In this document: positions 1 through 12,288 of the stretch, piece by piece
Layout of the letters: every line of letters starts with the position of its first letter
Position numbering within the stretch: the first letter of the stretch is position 1
Assembly: GCA_037957365.1 (NCBI GenBank)
Contig: JARHVA010002374.1
Location: forward strand, 1,424,501-1,488,500
From: Torreya grandis
Taxonomy: Eukaryota; Streptophyta; Pinopsida; Cupressales; Taxaceae
DNA: 64,000 nucleotides
Direction of reading: 5' to 3'
Position numbers and translations under genes: made by a program
Notes under the pieces: model-generated
Database searches by the model: none
What the model saw: the letters and a program-made list of their open reading frames with translations, nothing else
Told to the model about the DNA's origin: nothing

Positions 1-708
1 CCAAAGGATATGATGATAATACATATTTTTATCATCACCAATGTTATGGGCATTCTATGAACATATTTTATACCCTGAAGGATAAGATCCAAGATCTTAG
101 TGATGACCAAAAAATTACCTATGATGATCCTCCAAAGGATTCTAGTTCACAACCTAGTGGTTATCAAAATTAAAAGATATTTAACAACCCTTTGTAAGAT
201 CATTTTAAGAAAGAGTCATAAGTTAAAATGGCATACAATTCACATACTCCTCCATCACATTATGGGAACCCATTATATGGAATTATTTTCACTTGTATGC
301 ATAGTACCTCCTACTATTTATATTCATTCTATTACTTTTGATGATAGTGAGATAGTGGATGATGATTCATATCTTCATTCATTATTTATTTGAGCATACA
401 TGGAAAATAAAACTATACATAGTGTCATGATTGATAAAATTTATAGTGATAACATATATACCATGACACTAATTACACATTCTGGATATACACATGATGA
501 CTTATATTTTTAAACCAAAATGGTCAAAGCATTCGATGGGACATCATAACACATTATTCATGAGGTTGATTTACATTTACAAGTTGTCCATCACATGTGA
601 TTACCACATTTTAAGTTATACCATACACATGGGTGTTTTATATGTTATTGGGATGGCCTTGGATACATAAAATTTGTGCAATACCTTCCATGGTGCATGG
701 TGTATTAA
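1..708 (+). pseudogene. Ty3/gypsy (Tat-like) gag-protease fragment
   Basis: Decayed end of Gag and the aspartic protease of a Ty3/gypsy element, cut by the left window edge. In the third frame, bases 3-170 encode a Tyr/His-rich stretch with a GH and then LKDKIQDL, which matches the C-terminal zinc-knuckle-like segment of Tat/Athila Gag proteins (Cys residues replaced). From about 300 the first frame reads ITFDDSE, then VMID followed by SDNI, then VKAFDGT, then a degraded WDGLGYI block. This is the order of the Tat-lineage protease: ID-x-G-S-x-N, V-x-AFDG, LLGRPWIH. The catalytic Asp survives, but the residue expected to be Gly is not Gly. Several in-frame stops are present, so it is dead. Family recognition comes from motif order seen by eye. 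The lineage (Tat rather than Athila) is inferred. Confidence 0.6.
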
Positions 709-3700
709 ATAAATCCATACCAATAGGGTAGTCATAGTTCCCAAAATTCCAATGAACATCCATTTGAACAAGATAAGTTTATTTTGAGATAAATAATTAT
801 TAAACCTATAATATTAATCAACAAAATGGTAAGCAATGGGAAATCCCCTTTCCTACGTAGCCCATACTTGAGATGCCTTTGCCCCAGAGATATATTATGG
901 ATTCCATAGAATCCTCATCTACTCCTACACAACATATTTAGTTATATATAGAAACTAAACATATTCCAATTACTGATACTCCATATAAACCACATATCAC
1001 TAAATGATGGGTACCATCAACCCCTACTCTTTTTATTATCCCTTCATGACCATATATTCATATTATACATACACAACATATCACAATTTTGCAAATCCAG
1101 ATATGACACTTATTGACGTAGGTGCATCCTTATAGGAGTTTAATTATGTTTTTTTTCATTATGAGGTCCAATAGGTAATATATCATCAATAACAAGCCTT
1201 TTCTAGGCTTCACTTGCCCTTCTAGGTAATTTAGAGGTCTTTCTAGATTTCCCACCAAATTTAGGAATTTAAAGATTTGAATTTATTTTTAAGAGTTTGG
1301 AAAATATTGGAATGTTGTAAGGGTTTCAATCATTTTTAATGGATATTTAGGGTGTATTCATATGTCTTAGTTGTCATTAGACCCTAAAATTATCTTAAAC
1401 CTCACTTAAACCCAACTAATATAATCTAATATAGGTTGATACCTAATTTGAGCATGTTTGAAAGAGTCTCAAAGTGGTTGAGAGATATTTGTTACATGTA
1501 AATAAAAGGAACCAAGATTAGTAATTAAGAAACAAATTGATGACCTTTGATTCATGAAGGCAAGAACCCAATAAAGTAAAGAGGATGAGGATAAAATCTA
1601 AAGTAGTAGGTTTTGAAGTGTGGTTGTAGGTTTGTTATATGGTATGATGATTTATGTATCAATTTTAAGAGATATATGAATAAAAATAAGCTTTTGGTCA
1701 TGATTTATATTGATTATCAAACCTTTTAAACATGAAAGTGTATGTTATATACTATTATTTGATCTTCTTTCACATTTTATTTTTTATTCTTAGGAAATAA
1801 GGGTTTGAAAACATAGTCTTAATTATACACAATCTGAAGAAAGTGATTACAACCAGTCAAAAAATTGTCTTAATCCACTTCCAAGGATTTTTAAAGGTGT
1901 CTAAGTGATATAAAAAGGAGGGTAATGGTGGGTCAGGTCACCCATATTTGATATATTTTAATAATATTTAAATTTCAAATTATTCATTTTTTTGTGCTCT
2001 TGGCATATGTACAAGCCTATTAAGGTTTTGAGCACAAAAATCACTATGACTTGAAATTTAACCCTTAAAATTTCATTAAATTTTGAGTATATATAAATTG
2101 ATATGTTTATTATATTTTAAAACTAGTTTAAAGTTTTTTTAGAGTTCTATAGAGTAATATATTAACAAAATATAGTCACCTAGTCTATCAGCGAGGGTTT
2201 AGGAAGACTAAAAAGTGCATAACTTTGAAATGAATGATAAAAATAAGATGAAAATTTATAAGAATGTTTAATATTATTTTTATGATATTTAAAATTTAAT
2301 TTAAAGGTTTTCAGGAATTTTTTTAGGAATTTATTAGCAAAACTCAAACTTGAAATCCTATTAAGAAAGTCAAAAACCATATTTTAGCATTACAAAAACC
2401 TCAATATCTCAAAATCTAATCATAAAAATGACCTAAAATTTTTTAGAGAGTTTGGCTAAATGTTTTTTGAAGAATTAATTTTTTTTTAAAGTATATTTAC
2501 CTCTTTGCATAAATCTATATCAATTTTACATTCTATAAACCTAGTTTCTAGACATAAAAACCCCTATTTTCCATATCGTGCTTTTCTAAGCTAGGATAAA
2601 GGTTCAAATGGATATTTTGAGTTGTTATAACATATACATGAATGTTTGAATACCTTTTGATGATTCCAAAAGTTTTATTTGTGAATAATATTTCTAAAAA
2701 GAAAACAAACCTAGTAGAAAGGCTTTAAGCATGTAAATTAAGTTAGTCTATTGAAGGAGAAGAGGATCTTAAAGAACCCCTACATCACTTATGCATGATA
2801 CTTGGAAATAGAATCAGTTTGATGTACCATATTAATATATTGGAGCTACCTATGAGCATCCCTTATATGGAATCATGGGATAGCATTTTCTTTCAAAATA
2901 TTTTAGAAATACCAAAAAATAAATATTCAAGAAAATACAAAAATATTTAACATTCCCATGTTTAATTTACTCATTATCATCTATGTTTTTTGATTTATGT
3001 TATTATATATCATATAATTTAATTTATATATACACATATGTTTTATATATCTTTAAGTGTGATAAAAGCATACCCAGACACATGATATATGCACTTACAG
3101 ATGTTGGACCTCTCGTCTACCTACATCATATAATACATTTAGGGGAATATATGTCTTTGATAAAGATTGATACATGTTACATATCATCTATGTCACTTAT
3201 ACATTATCATGTTTGATCTTATATAATAACACTTACAAGTGTCTATATCTAAGCTCGTATCTTTCAAAGCGTACTTGATATGCTATGTTACATAATGTTT
3301 TTTGCTAACACATCTATGCATGGACTAGTATGACATGCTTATGTTAGCTAACTATGCTTCATCTATTCATATTGGCACTTCCTTGAGTGTATTACTTTGA
3401 TTTATATTGTATTTCTTTTGTAACATTTGAATATATTCCATGTTTGTTGGCCCATGTACCATTGTATGTTGATTAGACATTTGAATGTCATTGTATATTG
3501 ATTATACATTTGAATATATCATTCCATTTAATTGTGAATAATTTTAACATTCCCCTTATATGAGGTATCTTTGGACCATTATTTTTCATTACATTGAGTG
3601 ATCTTGTGTGTGTGATTGATTTGTTTTCGATCTTATATTGTTATTCTCTAGACGATGCCATGATCTATATCATGTATTGTAGGACTTGATGTGATCACAC

Positions 3701-3716
3701 ACCATGAGCTTCATTG

Positions 3717-3742
3717 ATATATATATATATATATACACACAC
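3717..3742. repeat. (AT)n/(AC)n microsatellite
   Basis: Uninterrupted AT dinucleotides run directly into a short CA tract. This is a compound simple repeat with no associated gene. Confidence 0.9.
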
Positions 3743-3819
3743 TTAGAAATAAATACCTATATTTTACATGAATCATACATAAATTATACATTTACCATAT
3801 CCTTTTGAGGTAAGGCACA

Positions 3820-3905
3820 TACCAAATTCTATTTCCCTCACCTTAAAAGGTAGCAAATATCATTAGGGGAATGTCATAGAAGGATGATCTCCACATTTTC
3901 AAATT
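3820..3905. repeat. Left copy of a local repeat flanking Copia-A
   Basis: The stretch containing ATCATTAGGGGAATGTCATA and then CTCCACATTTTC recurs just right of Copia-A at 8810-8865. A looser relative follows near 8930. The element therefore sits inside a short tandem or dispersed repeat, not in unique DNA. Confidence 0.6.
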
Positions 3906-4371
3906 TATTAGATTAATGAATTAATGAATTAAAGACAAAAATAAAATTCATAAAATAAAACATAAGATATACATATATTTAATGTGGTTCACCCAATATG
4001 GGCTACGTCCACATAAATATAACCAGTTATTCTCTTTATTTAGTCCAAAAAAATGAAGGGATAAAACCTACAATACATCCACTGTAATCTCTTCTTCACT
4101 CACATATAGTGTGCTAATGTAATTACAATGACCTCATATCAAAATGAGGGTTACATATAGGGTATAAATGTACAAACATAATTTCAACCATTATATTTGC
4201 AACTTAATAGTGAATGGTCTAGATTTACTAGGAAATTATAATATTTTACAATGTGTTTTTAAAAAAAAATTGCTTGGGGCGAGGCAACCATAATGGGGGG
4301 GGGGTGTTTTCCCCTCACACCCCCTATCAATAACTAAGAATTATAATAATATCAAGCTCCATCATCCAACA
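3906..4371 (-). repeat. Copia-A 3' LTR
   Basis: Left copy of the Copia-A LTR. It matches 8333-8804 over nearly its whole length, including a shared run around GGTTCACCCAATATGGGCTA. The minus-strand 5' end is TGTTGG, next to the polypurine tract. The other terminus is degraded (TATTAG where the partner has TGTTAG), so the left limit is approximate. A run of G followed by a C-rich stretch near 4297-4325 is shared with the partner and is GC-rich for this region. Confidence 0.85.
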
Positions 4372-4386
4372 ATTTCCCACTTAAAG
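4372..4386 (-). other. Copia-A polypurine tract
   Basis: On the minus strand this reads TTTAAGTGGGAAAT and abuts the TGTTGG start of the 3' LTR. It is the purine-rich primer for plus-strand DNA synthesis. Confidence 0.8.
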
Positions 4387-4387
4387 A

Positions 4388-4928
4388 CTGACTACTACAA
4401 CTCCACTGCTACAACTCTTTCTTGGACTTTTCTTTGAACTTTGACCCTAACATGTTTCTCACATTCCTTATTATCCCAAAAGACCTATTGAAGCAAAAAA
4501 AATCTATAGATTCTCCTTTGTGACTAATTTTTTTATCATATCTACAAGATTATGAACTGTATGGATCTTTTCCAAATTCAGTTGACCATCCTCCAAAACT
4601 GAACGAATGAAGTGATACCTAAGTTGCATATGTTTGGTTCTTGAGTAGAATGTTGAGTTCTTTGCCAAATGAATTACACTCTAGCTATCATTGTACAACT
4701 TGAAATCTTCTTGATTATGCCTCAAATCTTCCATGAACTAGTGCATCCATATCATCTCCTTGATAGCTTTTATAGCTGCAACATACTATGCCTCTGTAGT
4801 TGACATGTGGTACTCCTCCTACCATCTAAATCTCTAGCCATGTCTACATAAAAATATCCTTATAAGGTAACATCTTAATCTTCATAACATAATCATATAT
4901 TATTGGTCCCTCTCAAGTACCTAAGAAT
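4388..4928 (-). pseudogene. Copia-A RNase H region
   Basis: Minus-strand continuation of the copia polyprotein after the reverse transcriptase, ending at the polypurine tract. In the active family this RNase H removes RNA from the RNA/DNA hybrid. The frame is broken by stops and shifts. It is placed mainly by position between the reverse transcriptase C-terminus and the LTR, plus scattered matches to the usual tail of copia polyproteins. No intact catalytic set is visible. Confidence 0.65.
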
Positions 4929-5990
4929 CTACTTAACTACATCCCAATGCTCCTTTCCTGGATTATTCGTAAACCTGCTGACAACTCCCACTACGTGATC
5001 AATATCTAGTCTTGTACACACCATAACATACATTAAACTTCCAACTACTGAAGAATATATAACTTTAAACATGTAATTGATTTCATCATATGTTTTAGGA
5101 CACTGTTCCTTTCTTAATTTAAAGTGCCCTCCCAAAGGTGTACTTATAAGTTTTGCATCTTGCATATTGAACCGAACACCTTCTTGAGACAATGTCAATT
5201 TTCTATTTTTCCTATCTCTTGTTATTATCATACGAAGGATTTGATTTGTAACACCCAAATCCTTCATTGCAATAAAATTTACTAATTTTCTTTTGAGATC
5301 ATTTATATCATGGACCCTGCAACAAGCATGCCATCTACATATAATAACAAGATAATATAATTGCCATTATCTAATGTTTTAAAATATAAAGTGGTTAGAA
5401 TGACATCTAATATAACCTTGATTTGTCATAAACATGTCAAATTTAAAATACCACTACCTTGGAGCTTGATTTAGACCATACAAACTCTTCTTCAGCTTGT
5501 ACACCATTTTTTCCTTACCTTTTACTTTGTATCCCCATAGCTGTTCCATATATATTTCCTCCTCCAAATCACCATGAAAGAAAGAATTATTCACATCTAA
5601 CTGTTCAAGGTGAAAATATTCTACTACTACCAAACTTAAAATAATTCTTATGGAAGTCATTTTTACAAGTGGAGAAAATATTTCATCAAAATCAATAACT
5701 TTCTTTTGTGCAAACCTCTTTACAACAAGTCTAGCCTTGTACCTCTTTTTGCCTCCATCTTATTCCTTTAACATATAAACCCATTTATTCTTTAATGCTA
5801 TTTTACCTAAAAGAAACTGAATCAAATCCCATGTTTGGTTATGTACCAAGGAGTCCATCTCCTCTTTCATGCCTTGCTCCCACTTCTTTCTAGTGTCTAC
5901 CTGCATTACTTCTTTATAGTTTTCTGGCTCACCACCATCAGACAATAATAAATATTAAAGTGAAAGAGAATATCATTTAAGGATTCTACT
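4929..5990 (-). pseudogene. Copia-A reverse transcriptase
   Basis: Decayed RNA-dependent DNA polymerase domain of Copia-A. Recognisable blocks in order are the N-terminal EEMDSLVHNQTW segment (5945-5760), a block with LDVNNSFFHGDLEEEIYM and LKKSLYGLNQAPR (5660-5454), the active-site box (5326-5350), and a C-terminal block with GSLMYVMVCTRLDI and NPGKEHWDVVK (5267-4929). The active-site box reads YVDG instead of YVDD: one catalytic Asp is lost through a single base change. Blocks lie in different frames, so frameshifts are present as well as stops. Family assignment is secure; the protein is non-functional. Confidence 0.9.
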
Positions 5991-6301
5991 TACTCTAGTA
6001 GATCTTCTAACTACACTTTCAAGAGTTTGAGGTACTTGTTATTGTTGTAGTTGTTACACATTATGATTTTCTAGCACTTTTGGAATTTCATTTCTTGTGA
6101 TTTCATCAAGTACTACATATTTTATATTTCACTTTTCTTGTTTATTTTCCTACAACCATACATGACCTTCTCATTAAAGATCACATATTTACTCCTAATG
6201 ATTTTTTGATTTTAAAAATTTCATAAATGGTAACCAAAATAATTAACTCCATATCTAATAAAAGTACATTTCTTAGATTTTGCTTCAAGCTTGGTTCTAT
6301 T

Positions 6302-7249
6302 TTATTTATCAATATGTACAAGTGCTTCACAACCTAAAGTCTTTAAGAAGGAATAATCTACCTTTTTACCTATCCATGCTTCTTCTAGAAATCCACCATC
6401 CAAAGGATTTGAAGGCCCTCTATTTATTAAGTAAATAATAGTATCCAAAACATTTGCCCAAAATTGTAAGGGCAACTCTACATGTAATCTCATGCTCTTT
6501 GCATGCTCCGTGATTTCCTTGTTCATCCTTTTTGACACCATTTTATTATGGTGTTCTTGGAACCATCTTCTCTTTATGAATCCCATGGAATGAAAAAATT
6601 ATCAAATTACTTACTATAGTATTCACCTCCATTATCTAATCTAATACGCTTCAACTTATTCCTATCTCATTCTCAACCAAAGATTTCTATTTCTTAAAAG
6701 TATCAAAAACATCATATTTTTTTGTATGCAATAAACCCAAGTTTTTCTAGTTGTATCATTAATAAAAGTAACATAATAAGAAGAGACACCAAGGAAAGAT
6801 ACCTGATCTGGTTCCCATACATCTGTATTCACAAGCTCTAACTTTTCATCCTTCTATGTCTTCCAGATTCTAAAAAATTTGACTCTCTTCTATTTTCCAT
6901 ACACACAATGCTCATAGAATTCCAAATCTACCTTCAAATCTGGCAACAAATTTTTTGAGTGGAGAACTTGCATCCCCTTCTCACTCATGTGCCCAAGTAT
7001 GTGGGGCCATAATTTTGTATCCACTTTTATAGAAGCTAAAGCAATATAAGAGTCAACATTACCATTAGATAAATATAAAGTACCTACCTTCTCTCCTTTT
7101 GCTATTACTAGTGATCCTTTAGTGACCTTCCACAAATTTTCTGCAAATGTAATTGTGCAGCCCTCACTTCCCAATTACCTTATTGAAATTAAATTTGTTC
7201 TCAACTTAGGAACATACCTTACCTCTTTTATAAATCATTTGTTTCCATT
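6302..7249 (-). pseudogene. Copia-A integrase
   Basis: Minus-strand integrase region that would insert the cDNA copy into the genome. The pre-integrase zinc-binding segment (7174-6890) reads LGHMSEKGMQVLHSK and then YEHCVYGK. The first His of the HHCC site is displaced by Pro, and the first Cys of the CxxC pair is Tyr. The C-terminal core segment (6586-6302) contains MNKEITEHAKSMRLH, FWANVLDTIIYLINRGPS and LKTLGCEALVHIDK, a standard copia integrase tail. Between them the core is too broken to call all three acidic residues. Confidence 0.85.
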
Positions 7250-7558
7250 CTATAATTTTATTTGTATCTTACCATTTTCTATAATTTTACAAGGTTCACC
7301 ATCACCCAAATAAACTTGTCCAAAATCACCTTGAACATAATCTTGAAAATATTTCCTATGGGGTGTAACATGAAATGACACCCCTAAACCTAACACCCAA
7401 GAATCATTAATGTTATCTAAAGAAAGGATTAAATCATCTTTTAACACATCACTTGCTACATTTGATTCCTGATTTTTATCTTGTTGTCCATCTCCTTGTT
7501 TTCCTTTTCGAAACCAATAATTTTTTTTAGGTTTCCTTTCTTGCCATAAATCTAGCAC
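7250..7558 (-). pseudogene. Copia-A protease
   Basis: Aspartic protease region that would cleave the Gag-Pol polyprotein. The active-site neighbourhood reads DSWVLGLGVSFH where copia elements have a D-S-G triad after WVL. The catalytic Asp and Ser are both replaced (GLG), so it cannot be active. Downstream the HRKYFQDY and VYLGDGEPCKI blocks are typical of copia protease. It sits between the Gag remnant and the pre-integrase segment as expected. Confidence 0.85.
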
Positions 7559-7559
7559 A

Positions 7560-8315
7560 CCAATGTTCTTATAGATTTGGATCTACCCTTGTTAGACTTA
7601 CCATGATTACCTAGGCCCTTTAATTTTTCCTTTTGTCTTCCCTTATTCTCCATAGTCAAATCATTACCTGATGTCTCACCTATGCTTTTCCATCACATTT
7701 CCTCACTAATAATAACACCAATAATATCATCAAAATTTAAAGTGTTTGAACTAGAGGCAAAATCATTCATAGCCATGACCAAGCCATTCTAGATTTATAG
7801 TAATGAGCATAAAATCAAAAGAGCCCTAACCTCATCATAAAAATTTACTCCTACAAAACTTAACTGATTTGTGACCGTGTTAAATTCATTTAAGTGATCA
7901 TCAATAGACCCACCTTATGAAATTTATAGACTAAATAAATGCTTCATAAAAAATACCTTGTTGGAGGTTGAGGGTTTTTTCATACACTCTATCCAATGCC
8001 TTTATAACATCTACTATTGTCTTTTCTTTTGAAATATTGAAGGCCACAAACATTGCCAGGCACAACTATATTATTCCTAGTGCCTTTTTGTCTAAAACCT
8101 CCCAATCTTCATCCTTCATAGTCATTAACTTATTTTCTATTCCACCCAATGGTAGGAAATGATCCTTATGAAATAGATAATCCTCCATTTTCATCTTCCA
8201 TAGTTGGTATATTTGGCTATTAAACTTCTCGACCTTAAACTTTCCTTATTCTACCATTATTCCCACTTGAACTAGGAACCCTCTTTTATTATGAGTTTAT
8301 TTGACAAATAAACCT
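7560..8315 (-). pseudogene. Copia-A gag remnant
   Basis: Minus-strand capsid region. Blocks seen in order are KMKMEDYLFHKDHFLPL, MKDEDWEVLDKKAL, VAFNISKEKTIVDVIKAL, a segment with DDHLNEFNTV, and a basic tail ending GKKGNLKK where the CCHC zinc knuckle would be. The knuckle has lost its Cys residues. This is the standard Gag order for a plant copia element starting just inside the primer site. Several stops and at least one frameshift break it. Confidence 0.8.
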
Positions 8316-8320
8316 TCATA

Positions 8321-8330
8321 TCTGATACCA
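8321..8330 (-). other. Copia-A primer binding site
   Basis: On the minus strand this is TGGTATCAGA, complementary to the 3' end of initiator-Met tRNA. It lies two bases from the end of the 5' LTR and fixes the orientation of the element. Confidence 0.9.
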
Positions 8331-8332
8331 GT

Positions 8333-8804
8333 TGTTAGGAATATAGAACATATAGAAATATTAATGAGTTAAATATGTAATTAAAATGCAAAAAATACAA
8401 CATAAGATAGAAATAGATTTAATGTGGTTCACCCAATATGGGCTATGTCCACATAGAAATAAATAGGTTTTCTCTTTATTCAGTCTAAAAAAATGAAGGG
8501 ATAAAACCTATAATACATCCACTACAATATCCTCTTCACTTGCATACAACATGTCATCATAATTACAATGACCTCATATCAAAAGGAGGGTTACATATAG
8601 GGTAAAAATGCATAAACATAATTTCTAATGTTAGATCTGTAACCTAATAGTGAACGGTCCAGATTTAATATGAAATTATAATATTTTAAAATGATTTTTG
8701 TTTTAAATTCTTGAAGAGCAGAGACCATAGTGAGGGGTCTTTACCCCCCACACCCCCTGTCGAGAATCAGGCATTATAATAAGATCAGGCTTCATCATCC
8801 AACA
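8333..8804 (-). repeat. Copia-A 5' LTR
   Basis: Right LTR, 472 bp, with TGTTGG at its minus-strand start and TCCTAACA at its end, so canonical TG...CA termini. It pairs with 3906-4371 but has clearly diverged, indicating an old insertion. Confidence 0.9.
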
Positions 8805-10146
8805 CTCAAAAGGGAGAAAATATCATTAGGGGAATGTCATAAAAGGATGACCTCCACATTTTCATAATTCCTAAATTTCAATTGGGGCTTATCACAAAAA
8901 AATACCTCCACACTTACTCAATTTTTATTATCTCCATATTTTAGTGGGGGCATATCATAAAGACATGACCTCTACCCTTGCATAATATCTAGTTCAATTT
9001 CATGATTCATATATACACTTGGGTTAGAATCCTATACATTTCACTAATTTCACATAGATTTAAAATATATTTTTTCATATTTATGACATATATACTCTAA
9101 ATAAGACATATTATAGGTGCATATGCCATTCTATTTCACCAAAACTTCTAAATTTACCAGTTATAATTTTCATTAGGATGCATTGATTACACCAAGATGT
9201 ATTGTTATTGAGCCTTTTCTATTGAAGTAGTTATTTCATTTTATAAGTTGAAATGATTAAATCATTAAAAATCACTATATATATAGGTTGAAGTGATTAC
9301 ATAATCTAATCTCACCAAATTTACAGGATGAGTTGATTAAATCATTCACCCTTACTAGATTACACATTCACACTTGATTTGTGCAATTAAGAATTAGTAA
9401 GTTCAATGGTCATGTCAAAACTCATCCTTACACTAGATTAGGGGCATAATACCTTCTAATTTCTATCTTCAATTATCCAAGTTTTAGGTTTCAATCTCTT
9501 CCAACTTCAATTTTTCATAAGGAAGCATATTTACCAAGTCAAAGCATTAAAAGGTAACATGGTTGCATCAACACATAGGTGTACTCATTCCTTGCTCTCT
9601 TTCTTTTCAATCATTTCAATTATTTCAAATTTTTAATCATATGCACTTATTTACATTGTAAAATGCTCTTGGTTATATATCATGCACCATCAAAGCATTC
9701 AAAGTGGGCTCCATCAAAGGCAAAGTGTGTTATACACACCTAGGTATGCATTTATTTCCTTTAACCTAATAATTTTATCTTTATGCATTACTAGATTAAA
9801 AGGTTATACTAAAAATGAATATTTATAGCATCTTAGTCTTTTACATTTGAAACATATCAATCAAGGTTCTACCCTTCAATTATGTACCTCTCTACTATTT
9901 AAAGGCTCACATTCACCATCTCACTATGCCTAAATGCTTATCTCTTATCCTGACCCATGTCATTTTGATGACCTAGGTATCCTACACTACATAGAAATAT
10001 TAAAAAAATAAAAACATACTTCACTTTAAGTTTTAGATCCATATGCTTTTTCTAGCCTTCTAGATGCTATCGGCCATAGATGGACACTATCATTAATTTT
10101 ATGACAACATCTTACATTAATTTTGTATAAAAAATATTAGGATCAA
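8805..10146. repeat. Intergenic stretch with degenerate short repeats
   Basis: No coding region seen. The first ~180 bp contain the right-hand copies of the repeat flanking Copia-A (a match to the left flank at 8810-8865, and looser units near 8885 and 8930). Around 9246-9345 three degenerate ~40-bp units centred on GTTGAARTGATTAAATCATT follow one another. The rest is featureless AT-rich sequence. Confidence 0.5.
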
Positions 10147-11030
10147 CAATTCATGGTCTAGATAAAATTTTGAGCTAAATGGATTTGATTGTTTGATTAC
10201 ATCAAAACAACCAAAATGTCAATCCACAAATTGAGATATAGAGACATTATGATAAAAATGTGAATAGATGAATGAACATCTAAAGAAGCACTCTAATCCT
10301 AAAGCTAATTTCTCCAAACCAAGATTAAATAATAAAAATACAAAAGGATTAACGATGAATATTTTCTTATAATAGACTCATATTTACAGCATTATGATAG
10401 CTTGATTCATTGACTTGGATGATAGCATGGATTAGTTGATCATAGATTTGGTATGGAGATTGAAGTTAGTTTCAATGGAGGATTGGTTTGTATAAATAGG
10501 ACATGGAGGTAATATCTATGGATCATGTTCAAAGTTGATCCATGAAGATTAGGGGCGGAGAAATTTCCAAGAAAATTAAAATTCCTTGGAAGCCTCTAAA
10601 ATAAAGGATTCTAGAGAAGAAGTACCAAGTTAGAGGGGATTCTAGAATTGAAGGATTATAGAATTAGCTCTTAGGGAATAATTAGGATTAGGAGGGGATT
10701 AAGATAGGTATTAGGTAGATGATTATGAATTAGGGGTGTAGGAGAGCCTAGGAATAGGCTAGGGTAGGTGGGTCATGGGAATTTTAAATTCCCAAATAAT
10801 GGATAAGTGGGATTAAGATAAAATTAAGAAATGATAAGAGGAATTAATAGATTGGTGGGGATGATATAATGGTAGTGAATGAGAAATAATAAAGGGGTAT
10901 ATTAGATAAATGATTAGAGGGGGTGATATTAATATAAAATTAGAAGGGATAAATAAAATAAGCAAAATTAGTGTTTACTTATATTAATATTAGTGAGAAT
11001 AAATGAAGCAAGTGAATTTAGGTGTATACA
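10147..11030 (-). repeat. LTR-E 3' LTR
   Basis: Left LTR of LTR-E. It matches 19610-20491 throughout, for example the shared stretch ATGATAGCTTGATTCATTGA and the shared GTGTATACA end. The outer terminus (around 10147) has lost the TG/CA dinucleotide, so that limit is approximate. Confidence 0.85.
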
Positions 11031-11869
11031 TTTTGAACCTATTTGAAAAGGCATTGCCAGTGGATGAAGTGGAAGTATTAATGATATTTTAAAGAAAAAC
11101 CATTTCATAGATGAATGTATGTAGATGATGTTAGTGGATATGATGCCCCCTCAAGGGGACATGCGAGGAATAATGAGATGGATGGTCACTCAAAAGATTA
11201 AATGAGGAGTGGGATGCAACTAATAGAGAACTAGATGGGATGTGATATGTGGGATTGATGATGAAAAAGATGAGATCAAAATGAATAATGAGCTATTGAT
11301 TTATGATACTCCTAGAAAAGACCTATACATAGGGATTGGAAATGACCATGTCATGGTTGTTAACACATCCCAAAGGTGAATCAACCATAACATTATGATG
11401 ATAAGACAAAAAGGCTACAATATTTAGACATATCCTAAGCAAAGATGCATGCAAGGGAGAGATGTAGGCCTAGATAAGACTAATTTGATAAGATGAAGGA
11501 TGAGTGTAGCTCAAATCTAAAGTCAAAATATATGAGGAAGGATATGATTGAGTTACCAAATGGATTGCATGATGTTGAACCTATGAGCCGTAATGTGATG
11601 AATCAAAAATAATGCCCCTTGAAAGGATACATGTAATGGAGTGAGAGATGATAATAAAATTACAGTTCTAGTTATGCCTCAATTAAAGGAAACCATAAAA
11701 TTTAAATGATGAATTGATTGATCATTGATAATGGAAGAAAAGATAGATGTTGTGATTTATCAGGCCCAATCGATAGGTATGGGTGATTGATGAAAATATT
11801 AAGGAGATGATGGTAGGGATGGTGATTGATCAATAAACTAATTGATGAATGGTTAACATTATATCTCAA

Positions 11870-12248
11870 GGATTGGATTGATACAAGACATAAGGATGAT
11901 GATATAAAAAATAGAGTGATGATTAATGATAGAGAATGAGGAGAGAGTGGATGAGCTAACCTCAGCCATACCATATGAATGAGCACTACCTATATAGTTT
12001 GAAAAGACCTAGGCCAATGTAGTTAGGACTAGATGATAGATGACAAGATATACTAGAGGATTGGATTGATACAAGACATAAGGATGATGATAGAAAAAAT
12101 AGATGTGATGATTAATGATAGAGAATGAGGAGAGAGTGGATGAGCTAACCTCAGCCATACCATATGAATGAGCACTACCTATATACTCTAAAAAGACCTA
12201 GGCCAATGTAGTTAGGACTAGATGATAGATGACAAGATATACTAGAGG
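11870..12248. repeat. 188-bp perfect-register tandem duplication
   Basis: Two adjacent copies (11870-12057 and 12058-12248), each beginning GGATTGGATTGATACAAGAC and ending in ACAAGATATACTAGAGGA. They differ at only a few positions (for example near 11904 and 11996), so the duplication is much younger than the surrounding decayed element. Unequal exchange or replication slippage is the likely cause. Confidence 0.95.
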
Positions 12249-12249
12249 A

Positions 12250-12252
12250 TGG

Positions 12253-12288
<36 letters not shown>

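Larger units (their letters stand above)
709..3905. other. Gene-free AT-rich stretch
   Basis: About 3.2 kb of AT-rich sequence with no convincing coding region on either strand. It may include further decayed parts of the gypsy element to its left, since a WIP-like motif appears near 900, but I cannot follow a reading frame. The only distinct features are the TA/CA microsatellite at 3717 and the local repeat just left of Copia-A. Confidence 0.5.
3906..8804 (-). mobile_element. Copia-A: complete but inactivated Ty1/copia retrotransposon
   Basis: An LTR retrotransposon read on the minus strand. Direct repeats of about 470 bp bound an interior whose minus-strand order is gag, protease, integrase, reverse transcriptase, RNase H, which defines Ty1/copia. 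A tRNA-iMet-type primer site lies two bases inside the right (5') LTR, and a polypurine tract abuts the left (3') LTR. Length is 4.9 kb, typical for a plant copia element. Stops and frameshifts break every domain and at least two active-site residues are changed, so it is a fossil. I see no convincing 5-bp target duplication. Sequence style recalls the Tork/TNT1 branch, but that assignment is tentative. Confidence 0.9.

Noticed and set aside
3906..8804. Target-site duplication for Copia-A
   Set aside because: Bases flanking the two LTRs (AAATT and CTCAA) do not match. The left LTR end is too degraded to decide.
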